Shown here piece after piece: positions 56,088 to 64,000 of a DNA stretch of 64,000 nt. Under the pieces are notes generated by a model. The model saw only the letters and a list, made by a program, of their open reading frames with translations, did not search any database and was not told the origin of the DNA. Numbering within the stretch: position 1 is the first letter of the stretch; every line of letters starts with the position of its first letter. This DNA comes from Reinekea marina (GTDB lineage Bacteria; Pseudomonadota; Gammaproteobacteria; Pseudomonadales; Natronospirillaceae), in assembly GCF_030409715.1 (NCBI RefSeq), contig NZ_JAUFQI010000001.1:248001-312000 (forward strand), in the 5' to 3' direction. Made by a program: the position numbers and the translations under genes.

Positions 56088-58682
56088 TTATTCCGATGAG
56101 GTCTCGAATAACGCTTTAATTTGTGAAGGGTCGTCCAGCGCCAACGCTTGCTCTGCTTTTTCTTTCAAGCTTTGGTAATTCATGGAACGAATGAGGTGTT
56201 TAACCGCTGCTACGTTGGCGGGGCTGATCGACAATTCAGTGACGCCCAACCCTGTTAACAAGCAAGCTAGATGAGGGTCAGCGGCCATGTTTCCACACAC
56301 GCCGACCCACTTGTTATGTTTGTTCGCGGCATCAACGGTCATTTTAATTAACCGAAGTAACGCAGGGTGATAATTATCCAATTCACTCGGGAGTTCAGGG
56401 TGTAAACGGTCCATCGCCAAAGTGTATTGAGTTAAGTCGTTGGAACCGATTGAGAAAAAATCGACCTCTTTCGCAAAATGGTCCGCACAAATCACGGCGG
56501 AAGGTACTTCAATCATGATGCCCAGCGGTAATACCGGAGCATCTAATTGCGCACGGACCTGCTCAGCAATATCGCGCGCTTTTCGCCACTCAGCCATATT
56601 CGCAATCATCGGAAACATAATGTGCAGTCCGGTTGATTCGCCTTTATCGGCTTGCCACTGAGCTGCACGGTAAATGGCTTCCAGCTGGCGTCGAAACATG
56701 CCTTCATGTTTAAACGATAATCGAATGCCACGAACACCTAAGAATGGGTTTTCTTCTTTAGGCATATCCATCCAGGAGACGGGTTTATCGCCGCCGATGT
56801 CTGCGGTTCGCACCACCAACGGTTTTGCACCTAAGTGCTCAATAATTTTTTGCAGCGCTTGTTGCTGTTCTTCAACCGTCGGCTCTACAGCTGAAGCTTC
56901 AAATAAAAACTCGGTACGTAATAAGCCCACCCCTTCACCGCCTTGTTCTACCACGCTTTCGGCATCATCTGGGCTTGCGATATTACACACCACCTCCATT
57001 TGATGACCGTCAAGGGTAATCGGTGTTTCGTGTTTTACTTTATCTTGAGCTTCTACAACCAAACGCCATTGGTCAATGAGTTGTTCCGCCTGCTTTGATG
57101 TCTGCTCATCTGGATTAACCACAAACATTGACGATTGAGCATCAACAATCACGGGTGTATTTTGCGAGACAGACTGAGTGAGCGGCTCGCCAATACCAAC
57201 AATGGCCGGCAACCCTAGTGCGCGGGCTAAAATAGCCATATGGCTGTTTGGTCCACCTTGCTCGGTACATATAGCTTTTATGGGGGCATTTTTTAGCTGA
57301 ACCGTTTGTGAAGGCGTCAGCTCTTTTGCCAATAAGATAAAGTCATGTTCGGGGAATCGAATATCAGCGGAATGATTTAGCAATATATTCACAATACGAT
57401 CGGACACATCCGACATATCCGCTACTCGAGCCGCTAAACGCTCATCTTTAATTTGCTCAAGTGCTTCAATTTGTTTTTGAACCGCTTCTTTCCATGCCCA
57501 GGCAGCCGTTCGCCCCTGAATAATGTGCTGTTGAGCATCATTTAAAATTGATTCATCTTGGAGTAACTGGCGCTGAGCTTTAAAGATAGCCGACTCTTGT
57601 GGTGCGCTAGATAACAAACTTTCTTCAACCACGGCCAACTGGTCTTGCCCGGCTTCTAAGGCTGTGTTGAGGCGATGCTGTTCGGCGCGTGCATCACGTG
57701 CGTCTTTTTCAATACTCATTTGTTCTTCGCCAACCAAAACAAAGGCAGGCGCTAAGGCAATACCACTGCTGGCGGATGAGCCTTTAGCGATATGATCCGC
57801 TTTAGGATCTTTCAGGGCCGCTACCGATGACGTGGCTTGATACGTTGCGTTTTCACATTCGTCGGCGTCACCGTCTAAGCCCTGCTTAATAGCGTCAGAG
57901 ATTTTGTTTACGGCTTGTTGGGCTTGTTCTCCTTGTGCAGATACAACTAATGTATCGCCTAAAACCGCGCCCATGGTGAGCAACTCAGCCATAGATTTTG
58001 CACTGGCTTTGTTACCACCGTTACGAATTTGAATTTGAGTTTCTTTAAACGCACTGGCCATCTCTGATAAGAGGCTGGCTGGACGTGCGTGCATCCCAGC
58101 CTCATCAACCACTTCAACAGAGGTCGCATGGGCTAAATCGGTCACCGCTGAAGCATCAGAGCTTGTTTCGTTTTTATTTAAGGTATCGACGATAAGCTTG
58201 GCCGTTGCATGGCTACCCAGAATCGTCGCCAGCTCTTTATCCATAACCACTTTGGTCAACTGCTGAAGTAAGGCTAAATGGTCTTGCCCTTTAGCCGCGA
58301 TACCAACCGCAAAATGGACCACTTCGCCTTTTTCATTCCACTTAACGCCAGCAGGAATTTGGACAACAACGAGGCCTGTTTTTTCAACCTGCTTTTTCGC
58401 CGTTTCGGTGCCGTGAGGGATGGCGACACCATTGATTAAATAGGTACTTACTTTTTCTTCGCGCCCGATTAATGCGTCTAAATAGTTGCCAGATACATAA
58501 CCGCGCTGTTGCATTTTTTCGGCTATCAACGCCAGTACTAATTCCTTGCTTGTCGCGTTACATGAAACAACCACATCTTCGGCATGAACTTGAATGGCCT
58601 GCTCTTGCGCTTTGCTTTCCGTTGTTTCATTTTTGGTTGGTTCAACCGGTGTTTTTTTATTTAGCAGTCCAAAAAGTGCCAT
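56088..58682 (-). CDS. PTS EIIA-HPr-EI fusion protein
   Basis: This 864-residue cytoplasmic protein combines three phosphotransfer parts. A mannitol/fructose-type EIIA domain (about 30-170) has the phospho-His in VAIPHGT (His90). An HPr domain (about 185-275) has GMHARPAS (His198) and KSMAELLTMGA. An EI domain (about 295-850) has GGPNSHMAILARA (phospho-His near 480), LLRTEFLF and CGNMAADP. It can carry phosphate from PEP to EIICB unaided by the general PTS. Compared with FruB-type fusions it adds a full EI. It lies between the EIICB gene and the dehydrogenase. Confidence 0.94.
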   Translation of the reverse strand: MALFGLLNKKTPVEPTKNETTESKAQEQAIQVHAEDVVVSCNATSKELVLALIAEKMQQRGYVSGNYLDALIGREEKVSTYLINGVAIPHGTETAKKQVEKTGLVVVQIPAGVKWNEKGEVVHFAVGIAAKGQDHLALLQQLTKVVMDKELATILGSHATAKLIVDTLNKNETSSDASAVTDLAHATSVEVVDEAGMHARPASLLSEMASAFKETQIQIRNGGNKASAKSMAELLTMGAVLGDTLVVSAQGEQAQQAVNKISDAIKQGLDGDADECENATYQATSSVAALKDPKADHIAKGSSASSGIALAPAFVLVGEEQMSIEKDARDARAEQHRLNTALEAGQDQLAVVEESLLSSAPQESAIFKAQRQLLQDESILNDAQQHIIQGRTAAWAWKEAVQKQIEALEQIKDERLAARVADMSDVSDRIVNILLNHSADIRFPEHDFILLAKELTPSQTVQLKNAPIKAICTEQGGPNSHMAILARALGLPAIVGIGEPLTQSVSQNTPVIVDAQSSMFVVNPDEQTSKQAEQLIDQWRLVVEAQDKVKHETPITLDGHQMEVVCNIASPDDAESVVEQGGEGVGLLRTEFLFEASAVEPTVEEQQQALQKIIEHLGAKPLVVRTADIGGDKPVSWMDMPKEENPFLGVRGIRLSFKHEGMFRRQLEAIYRAAQWQADKGESTGLHIMFPMIANMAEWRKARDIAEQVRAQLDAPVLPLGIMIEVPSAVICADHFAKEVDFFSIGSNDLTQYTLAMDRLHPELPSELDNYHPALLRLIKMTVDAANKHNKWVGVCGNMAADPHLACLLTGLGVTELSISPANVAAVKHLIRSMNYQSLKEKAEQALALDDPSQIKALFETSSE

Positions 58683-58828
58683 GATAATTCCCCAACGTTG
58701 TTGTGAATTTATTAAACTGTCTATCTAGCCTAAAACCGTTACAAATATAGGGCTGAATAGACCGCCTAATAACTCCTTAGAAAACGGGGGCACTGACCGT
58801 AAGGGTACAGCCATGCCCCAAAAAAGAC

Positions 58829-60211
58829 TTAGACTAGCTTCGCAACCAGATCGTCATAAAACGAGCTGTCCATGAAGTTGTCGATGCTTAAATGCTGTGC
58901 ATTCGGTAATTTACCTTGCGCTCGAGCGGTTAATTCCGCTTGCGTAATCACAATGTCTGCGTGGTCTAAATCATTGATGGCTAGGTTCGTCACTTCGATA
59001 TTCAAGCCTTTTTCTTTGATTTTTTCACGCAACACGGTTGCACCCATGGCTGAAGAGCCCATGCCAGCATCACAGGCAACCACAATTCGGCTAACAGAAG
59101 CCGCCGTTACGCCTTGACCTAAACCTTTAGATTCAGCCTTCGCTGAACTCACTTGCGCTTGAGCAGACGCTAACGCACTTTCATCTACTTCTTCATCTTT
59201 GCGAATAAGTAACGCAGCCACGAAGAAAGAAACACCGGCCGCTATTGCAATTGACGTTAGGGTTAGTACAACACCGAAACCTTTAGTCGACATAATCGCT
59301 AATGCAAAAACAGAGCCTGGCGAAGGAGGTCCAACTAACATGTTTCCTGTAATCATGTTAAATGCAACGCCTGCCATACCACCGGCAATGACCGCAAAGA
59401 TAAGCTTTGGCTTCATTAAAATGTAAGGGAAGTAAATTTCGTGAATGCCACCAAAGAAATGAATGATACTAGCGCCATACGCTGATTTTTGAGCGGCACC
59501 TTTGCCTACAAGCATGTATGCAAGCAATACACCTAAACCAGGGCCAGGGTTAGTTTCGATGAGGTAGAATATTGAACCACCGGCGGTCGCAGCTTGATCA
59601 GCGCCTAATGGCGTAAACACACCGTGGTTAATGGCATTGTTTAAGAATAAAATTTTAGCCGGTTCTACGATGATAGAAACCAACGGCAAAAGGTGGTGAT
59701 CTACGATCCAACCGACACCATTGCCTAACGCCGTGGTGATGGCCGATACAACCGGACCGACCACAAGATAAGCAATAATGGCCGCTATCATGGCAATGAT
59801 GCCAAGCGAAAAGTTATTAACCAGCATTTCAAAGCCGGGTTTGATTTTCCCGTGCACTTGTTCATCAAACTTTTTAATGAGATAGCCGCCCATTGGACCG
59901 GCAATCATCGCGCCAAGGAACATTGGAATATCTGTACCGACAATGACACCCATCGTCGTTACCGCTCCGGCTACGGCACCGCGCTCACCTGCAACTAATT
60001 TACCACCGGTGTAACCAATAAGCAGTGGCAGCATATTTAAGATCATCGGACCCACCAGGGCCGCTAGATTTTCATTAGGAATCCATCCGGTTGGAATGAA
60101 TAGCGCAGTGATTAAACCCCATGCAATGAAGGCTCCGATATTTGGCATCACCATGCCACTTAAGAATCGCCCAAACGATTGGACGCCGACTTTCATATTG
60201 TTTACAGACAT
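58829..60211 (-). CDS. mtlA: mannitol-type PTS EIICB component
   Basis: The 460-residue membrane protein has an EIIC domain of about eight helices, with mannitol permease signatures GRFLSGMVMPNIGAFIAWG, LFLNNAINHGVFTPLG and FGGIHEIYFPY, followed by a linker and an EIIB domain with phospho-Cys near residue 379 (CDAGMGSSAMGA). EIIA is not attached, unlike E. coli MtlA; it is supplied by the downstream fusion and by the 158-residue gene upstream. A leader with AAAAACAATAAT precedes GGGGGC. Mannitol is the likely sugar; other hexitols are possible. Confidence 0.9.
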   Translation of the reverse strand: MSVNNMKVGVQSFGRFLSGMVMPNIGAFIAWGLITALFIPTGWIPNENLAALVGPMILNMLPLLIGYTGGKLVAGERGAVAGAVTTMGVIVGTDIPMFLGAMIAGPMGGYLIKKFDEQVHGKIKPGFEMLVNNFSLGIIAMIAAIIAYLVVGPVVSAITTALGNGVGWIVDHHLLPLVSIIVEPAKILFLNNAINHGVFTPLGADQAATAGGSIFYLIETNPGPGLGVLLAYMLVGKGAAQKSAYGASIIHFFGGIHEIYFPYILMKPKLIFAVIAGGMAGVAFNMITGNMLVGPPSPGSVFALAIMSTKGFGVVLTLTSIAIAAGVSFFVAALLIRKDEEVDESALASAQAQVSSAKAESKGLGQGVTAASVSRIVVACDAGMGSSAMGATVLREKIKEKGLNIEVTNLAINDLDHADIVITQAELTARAQGKLPNAQHLSIDNFMDSSFYDDLVAKLV

Positions 60212-60238
60212 TACAATGCCCCCGATTAATTATTGTTT

Positions 60239-60715
60239 TTACTTATGATCCGCGAACGCGTTCTGCAGATCGGTCAGTATGGTTTGAGGCTGATCGGCAT
60301 TAGCCCAACGTTCGAGAACGTCGGGTTGACTGATCAACTGTGCGACTGATGAAAAAACATAAGACTGACTTTTACGCAGCTGTTTTAGATCATCTGTTGC
60401 TGGCGCGCAAAGCAACAACACGAATAAAACTTCTTCATCATCACCGTCCCACGTGATCATTTGATCACCTAAACGAGCAAAACATAGCACCGGCTGATCA
60501 ACATGATTGGATATGGCGTGTGGAATCGCTGTTTGGCAACCGGCAAAAGTGCTAACAATGTTTTCCCGCGCAATAATGTCATCGTAAAGTTCAGACGGAT
60601 TAGACGTAAGTTTGTTCAGAAACATGTGGCCACATAATCGGTGAATCGCATCTTGCTTAGAATCACTTTCTAAATTAAGTAACACGGTTTCTGGTGTGAT
60701 GAGTGTATTATTCAT
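60239..60715 (-). CDS. PTS EIIA component, mannitol/fructose type
   Basis: A 158-residue single-domain EIIA with the phospho-His in TAIPHAIS (His66), preceded by ENIVSTFAGC. It opens the mannitol-type operon, 27 bp upstream of the EIICB gene. A second EIIA is in the fusion protein, so two EIIA donors serve one transporter, or this one has a regulatory role. Confidence 0.86.
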   Translation of the reverse strand: MNNTLITPETVLLNLESDSKQDAIHRLCGHMFLNKLTSNPSELYDDIIARENIVSTFAGCQTAIPHAISNHVDQPVLCFARLGDQMITWDGDDEEVLFVLLLCAPATDDLKQLRKSQSYVFSSVAQLISQPDVLERWANADQPQTILTDLQNAFADHK

Positions 60716-60809
60716 ATTGTTTCCTCATTCGACGAAAATCAGTATAGAGCTAAGCTCGAAGAGGTCAAAAAAGCAGCAACCCTTAGTGAGCACCCAGATG
60801 ACCACAAAA

Positions 60810-60835
60810 TTGATCACAAATTTGCTTATGATCAA
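60810..60835. promoter_or_regulatory. DeoR-type operator in the divergent PTS/regulator gap
   Basis: TTGATCA (60810-60816) and TGATCAA (60829-60835) are perfect 7-bp arms 12 bp apart. Further ATCAA repeats (AATCAAAAC, AATCAACA, AATCACC) follow up to 60870. It lies between the PTS operon and the DeoR gene, so that regulator is the likely binder. Confidence 0.65.
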
Positions 60836-60948
60836 ATAATCAAAACTAATCAACAGTAATCACCAATCAACCTAAAAAGTGACTATTTAAAGCGCTTAGG
60901 CTCAACTATAATCAAATTTCTGGTCTCATTTTTAAAGCGAGCTGCCCT

Positions 60949-61716
60949 TTGTCATCACGAAGTCGTCATAGAAAACTGGTTGAATATGTTCAGGAACATA
61001 CCGTTGCCACGGTATCTGATTTAGTCGAAGAGCTGGAAACTTCACCGGCAACCGTTCGACGAGACATAACAGAGTTAGACCGCCAAGGGCTTATTAAAAA
61101 GATTCGAAATGGCGCAGAGAAAATTCTTTCACCAAGAGAATCAAAATCTTCTGGTATCAGTAAGCTATACCCGAACATATCTGATTATTCAGATTTCAGT
61201 GAAAGTGAGCGCATTGCTAAGGCCGCCGTTCATATTTGCCAAGACAAGGACAATATTTTTATAGGTGAAGGCCAAACCACCTTTTTAATGGGCAAATATT
61301 TGTTAAATGAAAACATTCACGTATACACCAACTATTTGCCGCTCATTACCTACCTGATTACCGAAGACTTTCCACACCTTGTCGTGCTTGGTGGACAATA
61401 CATTAAAAGCCAAAACTTATTGGTGTCGGCTGAGAAAAACATGTCCTATCAAGGTCGCTACTTATTTGTATCTGGAGATGGACTAACCGATGGCGGCCTA
61501 ACAAAGTCTGCGCTCTTAGCTTTTATGGAAGAAAAGAAAATGTTGGCTTACGCCGATAAAGTTATCGCCTTAGTCGATTCCGACAAGATCGGTGTTTTCG
61601 GCGGCATGTCATTGTTTGGACTCGATGAACTCGACATGGTGATCACCGGCCGAGGAGCCGACCCGACAATATTAGATTTGCTCAAACGTCACCATGTTGC
61701 GGTAATTTTAGTGTAG
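60949..61716 (+). CDS. DeoR-family regulator of the PTS locus
   Basis: The 255-residue protein has a DeoR helix-turn-helix (VATVSDLVEELETSPATVRRDITELDRQGLIKK) and a sugar-phosphate-binding domain with GEGQTTFLMGKYL and the C-terminal DSDKIGVFGGMSLFGL. It starts at a TTG; no ATG lies near. It is divergent from the mannitol-type operon across a 230-bp gap containing paired operator arms, and should release DNA when a hexitol phosphate binds. Confidence 0.86.
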   Translation: MSSRSRHRKLVEYVQEHTVATVSDLVEELETSPATVRRDITELDRQGLIKKIRNGAEKILSPRESKSSGISKLYPNISDYSDFSESERIAKAAVHICQDKDNIFIGEGQTTFLMGKYLLNENIHVYTNYLPLITYLITEDFPHLVVLGGQYIKSQNLLVSAEKNMSYQGRYLFVSGDGLTDGGLTKSALLAFMEEKKMLAYADKVIALVDSDKIGVFGGMSLFGLDELDMVITGRGADPTILDLLKRHHVAVILV

Positions 61717-61805
61717 TACTTGCTATGTTATTGCCACTTTGAACATTTGAGAAATCATCGAACCTCTACTTTACTGTCATCAGGCATTGAAAAGGTATTC
61801 GTGCA

Positions 61806-62594
61806 ATGGCTCATTACAGTAATGTTCAATATTTCACCCGCGGTTATTTGGCCACTCTTCTTGCAAACGTAGCTTTGGCATCGTTTGTTTTTTCAAAAGA
61901 GCCTCAAACGTTAACTTGTTACAGCACCACTTATGAACCCTACGTATTTGAGCGTGACGGGAAGGTTGTTGGTATCGACTCCGATGCCGTTCGCGAAATT
62001 GGTCGGCGACTGAATCTTGATATCTCCATCGAACTTAAACCTTGGGTACGCTTAGAACGTGATATAAAACAAGGTATTCACGATTGTGCGTTTGCCTATT
62101 TTCGAACCGATGAACGTTTAACTTATATGCATTTCACTAACGTTCCACTGCACATTACTAGTTACACTTTATTTGTGAATGCCGATCAACTTCGTCCTTT
62201 TGACTCCATGGAAGATATTAAAGGCTTTCAAGTGGCCGTGAACCAAGGCTTTCAAACCACACCTGAATTTGAAGCGGCTGTAAAAGAAGAGTTGATCAGC
62301 GAGTATCGTGTTCGTGAAGATTCCCAAGCCTTTAAAATGTTAAATGCTGAACGCGTAAATGCCGTGCTTACCAATCAAGTCGTGGGTGCTTACCAGGCAA
62401 AACAGCTGGGCTACAATGATATTGAGCCATTGAAGCCACCCATTCGATCTACAGCGGCGTTTCTTACCTTTGCAAAAAAAGACCATTTAAAGCCTTGGGT
62501 CGAGAAGTTTGATCACGCCTTCTTTGAGATTTTAGAAGACGGCAGTTATCAAGCAATCTTTGATAGCTACGTTTCACCAAAGTTGGCAGAATAG
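61806..62594 (+). CDS. periplasmic solute-binding protein, family 3
   Basis: The 262-residue protein has an N-terminal hydrophobic export segment and a SBP family 3 fold: TCYSTTYEPYVFERDGKVVGIDSDAVREIGRRL, then DCAFAYFRTDERLTYMHFT and DGSYQAIFDSYV. No transporter membrane subunits are adjacent, so it may be an orphan receptor or sensor domain. The ligand is unknown. Confidence 0.84.
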   Translation: MAHYSNVQYFTRGYLATLLANVALASFVFSKEPQTLTCYSTTYEPYVFERDGKVVGIDSDAVREIGRRLNLDISIELKPWVRLERDIKQGIHDCAFAYFRTDERLTYMHFTNVPLHITSYTLFVNADQLRPFDSMEDIKGFQVAVNQGFQTTPEFEAAVKEELISEYRVREDSQAFKMLNAERVNAVLTNQVVGAYQAKQLGYNDIEPLKPPIRSTAAFLTFAKKDHLKPWVEKFDHAFFEILEDGSYQAIFDSYVSPKLAE

Positions 62595-62615
62595 CTGTAT
62601 TTGAGCTCTGTTAAC

Positions 62616-63272
62616 ATGCCCTCAAGTTTATTAGGTATTCGCTGCCCACTGTGCCGGCACAATACAACCTTTTATCATCAAGATAAAAAACGCCGCTACG
62701 TACAGTGTACTCTTTGCCATTTAGTTTTGGCCGATCCTGAGCAACGGCTCAGCCCTGAGCAAGAAAAGCAAGAATATGATTTGCATGAAAACAGCCTAGA
62801 AGACTCTGGTTATCATCGGTTTTTAAGCCGCATCGTGCCTCCCATTGTGAACCTCATCGGCACCGATAAATCGTTGTTAGATTTTGGTTGTGGCCCAGCA
62901 CCGGCACTGGCCGAACAATTTAAAGAACGGGGTTATTCGGTATCGCTTTACGATGTGTTTTATCATCATTCGCCAGAAACACTGGAACAAACCTATGACG
63001 CAATTACTCTGACAGAAGTGATTGAACATTTACACAACCCCAAGCAAGTGATTGATCAACTATGGCGAATACTGAAGCCTGGCGGTGTGTTAGCCATCAT
63101 GACTCAAAGAGTTATCAGCTTAGAGCGATTTAAACAATGGCAGTATAAGAACGACCCTACGCATGTGTGCTTTTTCCACGAAGAAAGCTTTACTTGGTTG
63201 GCAAGCTATTTAAGCGCTCAAGCACTAACATTCTATGATCGCGATATCGTTCTTATAACCAAGCCTGATTAA
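62616..63272 (+). CDS. class I SAM-dependent methyltransferase with N-terminal zinc ribbon
   Basis: From the ATG at 62616 (218 residues; a TTG at 62601 is also possible) the protein starts with a zinc ribbon (CPLCRHN and CTLCHLV) and continues with a class I methyltransferase domain with LLDFGCGPAPALAEQF, EVIEHL and LWRILKPGGVLAIMTQ. This layout is seen in small-molecule or RNA methyltransferases of the Methyltransf_23 type. Substrate unknown. Confidence 0.82.
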   Translation: MPSSLLGIRCPLCRHNTTFYHQDKKRRYVQCTLCHLVLADPEQRLSPEQEKQEYDLHENSLEDSGYHRFLSRIVPPIVNLIGTDKSLLDFGCGPAPALAEQFKERGYSVSLYDVFYHHSPETLEQTYDAITLTEVIEHLHNPKQVIDQLWRILKPGGVLAIMTQRVISLERFKQWQYKNDPTHVCFFHEESFTWLASYLSAQALTFYDRDIVLITKPD

Positions 63273-63396
63273 ATAACCATCAAAAAAGCACAAAAGATCG
63301 TGGACTCTGAGTGTCTTTATCATTAGCATCTGCGCCTTTAGAATTCGGCTCGCTACTGAACACCCTTTTGACACTACGACATCTGGATACAATACC

Positions 63397-64000
63397 TTGC
63401 TAACCACTGCCAATATCACCATGCAATTCGGCGCAAAGCCGCTATTTGAAAACGTCTCTGTAAAATTTGGAGAAGGTAACCGCTACGGCCTAATCGGCGC
63501 AAACGGCTGCGGTAAATCGACTTTCATGAAAATTTTGGGCGGTGACCTTGAGCCTAGCTCGGGCAACGTTTCAAAAGAACCCAACGAGCGTTTAGGTAAG
63601 TTAAAGCAAGACCAGTTTGCTTTCGAAGAATACAGCGTAATCGATACCGTCATCATGGGCCATACAGAGCTTTGGGCGGTAAAATCTGAAAAAGACGCAA
63701 TTTACGCAAAAGCCGAAATGACCGAAGCCGATGGTATTCGCGCCGGTGATCTTGAAGGCGAATTTGCTGAAATGGACGGGTATTCTGCCGAAGCACGCGC
63801 CGGCGAATTGTTATTAGGCGTCGGTATTCCTAGTGAGCAACATTATGGCCCGATGAGTGAAGTCGCACCGGGTTGGAAGCTCCGTGTATTACTGGCGCAA
63901 GCTCTGTTCTCTGATCCTGAAATATTGTTATTAGACGAACCAACCAACAACCTCGACATTAACACCATTCGTTGGTTAGAGGGCATCTTAAACGAACGTA
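63397..64000 (+). CDS. ABC-F family ATPase, 3' end beyond the window
   Basis: The visible 201 codons start at a TTG (63397) giving [12 protein letters not shown], with an in-frame ATG at 63421. They encode the first nucleotide-binding domain of a YbiT-like ABC-F protein: Walker [10 protein letters not shown], the ABC signature region replaced by [16 protein letters not shown], and Walker [17 protein letters not shown] proteins act at the ribosome in translation rather than transport. The second domain lies beyond 64000. Confidence 0.9.
   Translation, partial: MLTTANITMQFGAKPLFENVSVKFGEGNRYGLIGANGCGKSTFMKILGGDLEPSSGNVSKEPNERLGKLKQDQFAFEEYSVIDTVIMGHTELWAVKSEKDAIYAKAEMTEADGIRAGDLEGEFAEMDGYSAEARAGELLLGVGIPSEQHYGPMSEVAPGWKLRVLLAQALFSDPEILLLDEPTNNLDINTIRWLEGILNER

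Noticed and set aside
58725..58828. Terminator between mtlA and the EI fusion gene
   Set aside because: GGGGCA/TGCCCC arms exist but the stem is interrupted and the T-run is short; it may be only a weak attenuator.

Overview
The window looks like a chromosome segment of a marine gammaproteobacterium, probably of the Oceanospirillales type. This is inferred from the mix of TRAP transport, Fur-type iron uptake, an ArsR-methyltransferase (SahR-type) regulator beside metK/ahcY/metF, YeiH, c-di-GMP proteins and a moderate G+C content. No rRNA or tRNA gene was recognised. Both edges cut genes: a possible C-terminal tail at 1-72 and an ABC-F ATPase running off the end.

Layout. 1-3100: core genes on the minus strand (thioesterase, EamA exporter, a lipoprotein and a secreted lysozyme-like protein whose start appears frameshifted). 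3660-19715: a DNA phosphorothioation defence island. dndB-C-D-E run on the plus strand and convergently face a tightly coupled minus-strand operon dptF-dptG-dptH, an AbiC-like membrane protein and a DUF262/DUF1524 nuclease. A decayed IS3-family transposase end lies between the two arms. 19924-21915: transketolase. 22217-26512: a four-gene operon with an exported cupredoxin, a membrane c-di-GMP phosphodiesterase, a DUF3034 envelope protein and a truncated-haemoglobin lipoprotein. 26622-33448: iron region, with two Fur boxes, a diguanylate cyclase fused to an NMT1-like binding domain, and a siderophore ABC importer with a FhuF-type reductase.

33497-38947: the S-adenosylmethionine cycle (SahR-like regulator with a 9-bp-arm operator, metK, ahcY, metF). 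The gaps on either side of ahcY hold several copies of a roughly 195-bp non-coding repeat. 39026-48026: lipid acyltransferase, argC, a small exported protein, rsmE, aldo/keto reductase, TauD-like dioxygenase, LysR/YeiH pair, di-haem peroxidase and a Sel1 protein. 48089-53340: TRAP transporter (dctP, dctM, dctQ) with a GntR regulator and a Gfo/Idh/MocA oxidoreductase. 53398-61716: a complete mannitol-type PTS catabolic locus (PfkB kinase, unusual 579-residue dehydrogenase, EIIA-HPr-EI fusion, EIICB, separate EIIA, divergent DeoR regulator). 61806-64000: family 3 solute-binding protein, zinc-ribbon methyltransferase and ABC-F protein.

Most notable are the dpt operon extended by two further defence genes, the cupredoxin/c-di-GMP/haemoglobin operon, the repeat family with a compensatory stem change, and a near-identical 26-bp promoter element shared by two distant loci.
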